DNA of 19,047 nucleotides from Citromicrobium sp. (GTDB lineage Bacteria; Pseudomonadota; Alphaproteobacteria; Sphingomonadales; Sphingomonadaceae). Location: contig QFNA01000098.1 in assembly GCA_003248395.1 (NCBI GenBank), positions 1-19,047 of the forward strand. The letters are read 5' to 3'. Position 1 is the stretch's first letter. Each line of letters opens with the position of its first letter. A model generated the notes under the pieces. The model made no database searches, had not been told where the DNA came from, and was given only the letters and a program-made list of their open reading frames with translations. The translations under genes and the position numbers were made by a program. Positions 15,680 to 19,047 of the stretch are shown here, in pieces.

Positions 15680-17610
15680 CAGCGAGAGGATGGGAACCTG
15701 CGCGCGGCGACCGAGCCCTTCTCGACCACCCACGCCACGCCGTTGGGGCCGAACCGGTCGATTGTGCCGACATCGCCCAGCTTCCAGAGCTGTCGTCCCA
15801 GCCAGAAGGCGGGGACCACGAAGAGATAGTGGTAGAGCTCGTCGAAATACCACTTGTTGTAGAAGAACCGGTAGATCGGTCCGAGCTGCTCGGCAGCCTT
15901 GGCGGGCAGCGAGGTATTCCTGATATAGGCCAGCCAGGCGACGAACAGGCCGATGATCATCACGATAAAAGCGGCATATTTCACGAGATAGGGCACGTTG
16001 TGCATCGCGTGGATCAGCGGCTCGTTGTAGAAAATCGCCCCGTTCCAGAAACCCTCGCTGTCGAGGAAAGTCTCGGCAAAGAGTTGTCCGGCCAGAACCG
16101 CCCCGATCGACAGCAGGCCCAGCGGGATGAGCATGGTCAGCGGGCTCTCGTGCGGGTGATAGCCGCCCGTCCTGTCCGCCCCTGCCTCTTCAGGTGTCTT
16201 GTGTACCGAATGCTGGATGTGCTCGCTCTCGATCCAGCGCGGCTTGCCCCAGAAGGTGAGGAACATCAGCCGCCAGCTGTAGAAGCTGGTCAGCAATGCC
16301 GCGAAAACGCCCATCCAGAACGCGAAACTCGCCACTTCGGTGCCGCGGGCGAAGGCGACTTCGATGATCGCGTCCTTGGACCAGAAGCCGGCAAATCCGA
16401 GGCCGAGATTATAAATGCCCACGCCGGTTATCGCGAGCGTGCCGGCCATCATCGCCCAGAAGGTCAGCGGAATGTGCTTACGCAGTTCGCCGTAATAGCG
16501 CATGTCCTGCTCGTGGTGCATCGCGTGGATGACCGAACCTGCACCGAGGAACAGCAGCGCCTTGAAAAACGCATGCGTGAACAGGTGGAACATCGCCGCG
16601 CCATAGGCGCCCACACCTGCGGCGAAGAACATGTAGCCGAGCTGCGAACAGGTCGAATAGGCGATGACCCGCTTGATGTCCCACTGCGTCGTGCCGACCG
16701 TCGCGGCGAAAATGCAGGTCGCCGCTCCGATAAACGTGACCACGCCCAGCGCGACCGGCGCCGTCTCGAACATCGGGCTCAGGCGGCAGACCATGAACAC
16801 GCCCGCGGTCACCATGGTTGCGGCGTGGATCAGCGCGGAGACCGGCGTCGGGCCTTCCATCGCGTCGGGCAACCAGGTGTGCAGGCCCAGCTGCGCCGAT
16901 TTGCCCATCGCGCCGATGAACAGCAGGATGCACAGCACGTCCATCGTCTGCACGCGGTATCCGAGGAAGCCGATGCTTGCCCCGCTCATGCCCGGCGCCG
17001 CCTCCAGGATTTCAGGGATCGATACCGTACCGAACACCCAGAACGTGCCGAAAATGCCGAGCATGAAGCCCAGATCGCCCACGCGGTTGACGACAAAGGC
17101 CTTGATCGCCGCCGCATTGGCGCTTGGCTTGCGGAACCAGAACCCGATCAGCAGGTAACTGGCCAGCCCGACCCCTTCCCAGCCGAAGAACATCTGCACG
17201 AGGTTGTCGGCGGTCACCAGCATCAGCATGGCGAAGGTGAACAGGCTCAGATAGGCGAAGAACCGCGGCTGATCCGGATCCTCCTCCATATAGCCCCAGC
17301 TATAGAGGTGGACGAGCGCCGACACCGACGTGATCACCACCAGCATCACTGCCGTCAGCGTATCGACCCGCAGCGCCCAGTCGAACGTCAGGTCACCCGA
17401 TTGTACCCATTGCAGTACGGGCACGACAAAGGCCTCGGCCGTTCCGTTGACGAAGCCGAGAAAGATCGGCCAGCTCAGCCCGCAGGCGATGAACAGCGCG
17501 GCCGTGGTGATCGCTTTGGCGAAGATCGCCGGGGCGGCCTTGTTCACCAGCCCGGCGACTATGGCCGCCAGCAGCGGCAGGAACACGATGACCAGAATCG
17601 ACGTCTGCAC
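15679..17610 (-). CDS. nuoL: NADH-quinone oxidoreductase subunit L, apparently truncated at the C-terminus
   Basis: NuoL is the distal antiporter-like proton pump of complex I and carries a long lateral helix that lies along NuoM and NuoN, anchored by a final membrane helix. The pumping core is intact: [19 protein letters not shown] with Glu145, [20 protein letters not shown], and [20 protein letters not shown]. The C-terminal part reaches the lateral region ([19 protein letters not shown], then [21 protein letters not shown]) but then ends with F-P-S-S-R. Relatives, from memory, continue with a Q-S/T-G-Y segment and a last membrane helix of about 20 residues. The final codons are nuoM sequence read in another frame. 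At 643 residues it is therefore likely 25-35 residues short. The start is GTG at 17610, five bases after the nuoK stop, with GGGATAGG before it. Confidence 0.92.
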   Translation of the reverse strand: MQTSILVIVFLPLLAAIVAGLVNKAAPAIFAKAITTAALFIACGLSWPIFLGFVNGTAEAFVVPVLQWVQSGDLTFDWALRVDTLTAVMLVVITSVSALVHLYSWGYMEEDPDQPRFFAYLSLFTFAMLMLVTADNLVQMFFGWEGVGLASYLLIGFWFRKPSANAAAIKAFVVNRVGDLGFMLGIFGTFWVFGTVSIPEILEAAPGMSGASIGFLGYRVQTMDVLCILLFIGAMGKSAQLGLHTWLPDAMEGPTPVSALIHAATMVTAGVFMVCRLSPMFETAPVALGVVTFIGAATCIFAATVGTTQWDIKRVIAYSTCSQLGYMFFAAGVGAYGAAMFHLFTHAFFKALLFLGAGSVIHAMHHEQDMRYYGELRKHIPLTFWAMMAGTLAITGVGIYNLGLGFAGFWSKDAIIEVAFARGTEVASFAFWMGVFAALLTSFYSWRLMFLTFWGKPRWIESEHIQHSVHKTPEEAGADRTGGYHPHESPLTMLIPLGLLSIGAVLAGQLFAETFLDSEGFWNGAIFYNEPLIHAMHNVPYLVKYAAFIVMIIGLFVAWLAYIRNTSLPAKAAEQLGPIYRFFYNKWYFDELYHYLFVVPAFWLGRQLWKLGDVGTIDRFGPNGVAWVVEKGSVAARRFPSSR

Positions 17611-17614
17611 CGGC

Positions 17615-17920
17615 CTATCCCTTCATCCGGTTGGCGTCGTCGACCGCGATGGTCCCGCGGCCACGGAAATAGATCACGAGGATGGCGAGCCCGATCGCCG
17701 CCTCGCCCGAGGCGACGGTCAGCACGAACATCGCGAACACCTGCCCGACCAGGTCGCCCAGGAAAGCGCTGAATGCCACCAGCTGGATATTCACCGCCAG
17801 CAGGATCAGCTCGATCGCCATCAGGATAATGATGAGGTTCTTGCGATTGAGGAAAATGCCGAGCACGCCAAGCACGAACAGGATCGCGCTGACGACGACA
17901 TAATGTTCGACACCGATCAT
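17615..17920 (-). CDS. nuoK: NADH-quinone oxidoreductase subunit K
   Basis: NuoK is a small three-helix membrane subunit of complex I, related to MrpC, that contributes to the proton path next to NuoJ and NuoN. The 101-residue length is exactly that usual for bacteria. Helices lie at about residues 5-23, 29-50 and 60-86. The two buried glutamates known to be important for proton transfer are present: Glu37 ([12 protein letters not shown]) and Glu73 ([12 protein letters not shown]). The start ATG has a GGGAG stretch about 11 bases upstream. Forty-six bases separate it from the end of nuoJ, the largest gap in the nuo cluster, with nothing notable in it. Its stop lies four bases before the nuoL GTG. 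Confidence 0.98.
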   Translation of the reverse strand: MIGVEHYVVVSAILFVLGVLGIFLNRKNLIIILMAIELILLAVNIQLVAFSAFLGDLVGQVFAMFVLTVASGEAAIGLAILVIYFRGRGTIAVDDANRMKG

Positions 17921-17966
17921 GATCGCGCCGCTCCCTGCAAACCGTCAGCCAGAGATTGAATTGGGT

Positions 17967-18584
17967 TCACAGTTCAACTCCCTTGCCGATGTCCGGCCGC
18001 TTCATCACGGTCGCCTCGTTCGGATTGCGCCGCACCTGCTTGCCGATGTCCTGGTTGCGCCGCGCCTTGAGCGGCCGGTGCGTCAGGACGATGGCGCCGA
18101 CCATCGCGACGAGCAGCACCAGCCCCGCCGCCTCGAACAGGAACAGGTACCGGGTATACAGCAGCCCGCCCAGCGCCTCGGTATTGCTCCGCGCCAGCAC
18201 TGCCGTCTCGTTGGCGACGGGCGTGCCGAGGTCGATCGCGCCGACCTGGTACGCGCCGATGCCCAGCACCAGCTCGGCCAGCAGGATCAGCGCGATCACG
18301 ATCCCCAGCGGGAAATTGCGGATGAATCCCGCACGCAGCTCGGCAATATCGATGTCGAGCATCATCACCACGAACAGGAACAACACCGCGACCGCGCCGA
18401 CATAGACGATCACCAGCAGCATCGCGATGAACTCGGCCCCGACCAGCACCATCAATCCGGCCGCGTTGAAGAACGCCAGGATCAACCACAGCACCGAATG
18501 CACCGGATTGCGCGCCGTGATCACCATCACGGCGGATGCGATCACGAACACCGCGAACAGGTAAAAGGCGATAGTCTGAATCAT
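17967..18584 (-). CDS. nuoJ: NADH-quinone oxidoreductase subunit J
   Basis: NuoJ is a membrane subunit of complex I with five helices. Its third helix changes shape during the catalytic cycle and connects the quinone site to the proton channels. The 205-residue protein shows helices at about residues 3-20, 27-47, 53-75, 90-110 and 140-163. The conserved glycine/valine-rich third helix is visible as VIVYVGAVAVLFLFVVMML, and NPVHSVLWLILAFFNAAGLMVL precedes it. The C-terminal tail (about 165-205) is polar and basic, as in other alphaproteobacteria. The ATG at 18584 is the first in frame after nuoI; the ribosome site is weak (GGGG). Twenty-seven bases separate it from nuoI. Confidence 0.97.
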   Translation of the reverse strand: MIQTIAFYLFAVFVIASAVMVITARNPVHSVLWLILAFFNAAGLMVLVGAEFIAMLLVIVYVGAVAVLFLFVVMMLDIDIAELRAGFIRNFPLGIVIALILLAELVLGIGAYQVGAIDLGTPVANETAVLARSNTEALGGLLYTRYLFLFEAAGLVLLVAMVGAIVLTHRPLKARRNQDIGKQVRRNPNEATVMKRPDIGKGVEL

Positions 18585-18611
18585 GTGGCCCCGGTTTCGG
18601 TTGCGGCGCGG

Positions 18612-19047
18612 TTAGCGGTAGGGTGCGTCGGCTTCAAGGTTTGCGGCGATGGCGCGCTCCCACTTGTCACCATTGGCGAGCAGCTTGGCCTTGTCGTACA
18701 ACAGCTCCTCGCGCGTTTCGGTTGCGTATTCGAAGTTCGGCCCTTCGACGATGGCATCGACCGGGCAGGCTTCCTGGCAGAACCCGCAATAGATACATTT
18801 GGTCATGTCGATGTCATAGCGCGTGGTGCGGCGGCTGCCGTCCTCGCGCGGTTCGGCCTCGATCGTGATCGCCTGCGCCGGGCAGATCGCCTCGCACAGC
18901 TTGCAGGCGATGCAGCGTTCCTCGCCATTGGGATAGCGGCGCAGCGCGTGCTCGCCGCGAAACCGCGGGCTGATCGGGTTCTTCTCGAACGGATAGTTGA
19001 TCGTCACCTTGGGCTTGAAGAAATACTTCAGCGTCAGCGCATGCGCC
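18612..19047 (-). CDS. nuoI: NADH-quinone oxidoreductase subunit I, 5' end outside the window
   Basis: NuoI is the peripheral-arm subunit of complex I that carries clusters N6a and N6b and passes electrons toward N2 and quinone. Both 4Fe-4S motifs are intact: [12 protein letters not shown] and [12 protein letters not shown], each with Cys-x2-Cys-x2-Cys-x3-Cys-Pro. The reading frame runs to the window edge with [20 protein letters not shown], matching the amphipathic N-terminal region of the family, so about 18-20 residues plus the start lie beyond base 19047. A GTG at 19007 is in frame but is an internal valine, not the start. The C-terminal part ([22 protein letters not shown], in two parts) is typical of alphaproteobacteria. 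It is the first gene of the nuo cluster seen here. Confidence 0.96.
   Translation of the reverse strand, partial: AHALTLKYFFKPKVTINYPFEKNPISPRFRGEHALRRYPNGEERCIACKLCEAICPAQAITIEAEPREDGSRRTTRYDIDMTKCIYCGFCQEACPVDAIVEGPNFEYATETREELLYDKAKLLANGDKWERAIAANLEADAPYR

Noticed and set aside
15680..15853. N-terminal extension of nuoM to an upstream ATG at 15853
   Set aside because: The extra residues are Arg/Gly-rich and are nuoL read in a different frame; no NuoM has such a leader. The true irregularity is the missing start, reported as a finding.
15628..17772. 714-codon open frame on the plus strand opposite nuoL
   Set aside because: The translation is rich in Arg, His, Glu and Gln with no recognisable domain. 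It is exactly what the antisense of GC-rich membrane-protein codons gives, and nuoL on the other strand is certain.

Overview
The window comes from a GC-rich alphaproteobacterium, most likely Sphingomonadales and probably near Erythrobacteraceae. This rests on protein character and on the gene order nuoI-J-K-L-M-N, birA, coaX, rnj, DUF1467, which I recognise from that class. It was not tested by any search. No rRNA, tRNA, insertion sequence, CRISPR array or phage gene is visible. The longest gene-free stretch is about 150 bases (6589-6739), so coding density is very high.

Left part (1-2999, + strand): gltX (glutamyl-tRNA synthetase), gltA (citrate synthase) and a 63-residue two-helix membrane protein form a tight unit. 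A divergent gene probably begins at the extreme left edge.

Middle part (3009-9241): three minus-strand genes run from about 6588 down to 3009. They encode a nucleotidyltransferase-like protein fused to a multi-helix membrane region, an uncharacterised helical protein (possibly DUF2336-like), and a histidine-kinase homologue. The kinase homologue keeps its ATP-binding boxes but has proline where the phosphorylated histidine should be. A plus-strand gene diverges from them. It encodes an 833-residue protein with two N-terminal membrane helices, a very long coiled coil and a compact C-terminal domain, an architecture like the Caulobacter polarity factor TipN. The shared intergenic region holds an exact TTAA-N7-TTAA sequence, the CtrA recognition pattern. 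A one-mismatch copy lies just upstream of the second minus-strand gene. This block is the best candidate for an undescribed system, possibly a CtrA-linked polarity or cell-cycle module.

Right part (9251-19047, all minus strand): the 3' half of the complex I operon (nuoI cut by the window edge, then nuoJ, K, L, M, N) continues without a break into birA (biotin ligase), coaX (type III pantothenate kinase), rnj (ribonuclease J) and a DUF1467 membrane protein. Most junctions overlap by 1-4 bases or lie within 5 bases, implying one long translationally coupled transcript. The nuoL-nuoM junction looks abnormal. NuoL stops before its expected last membrane helix, and NuoM begins without its usual start codon and first residues, as though a short segment across the junction were missing. 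This is either a real deletion or an assembly error.
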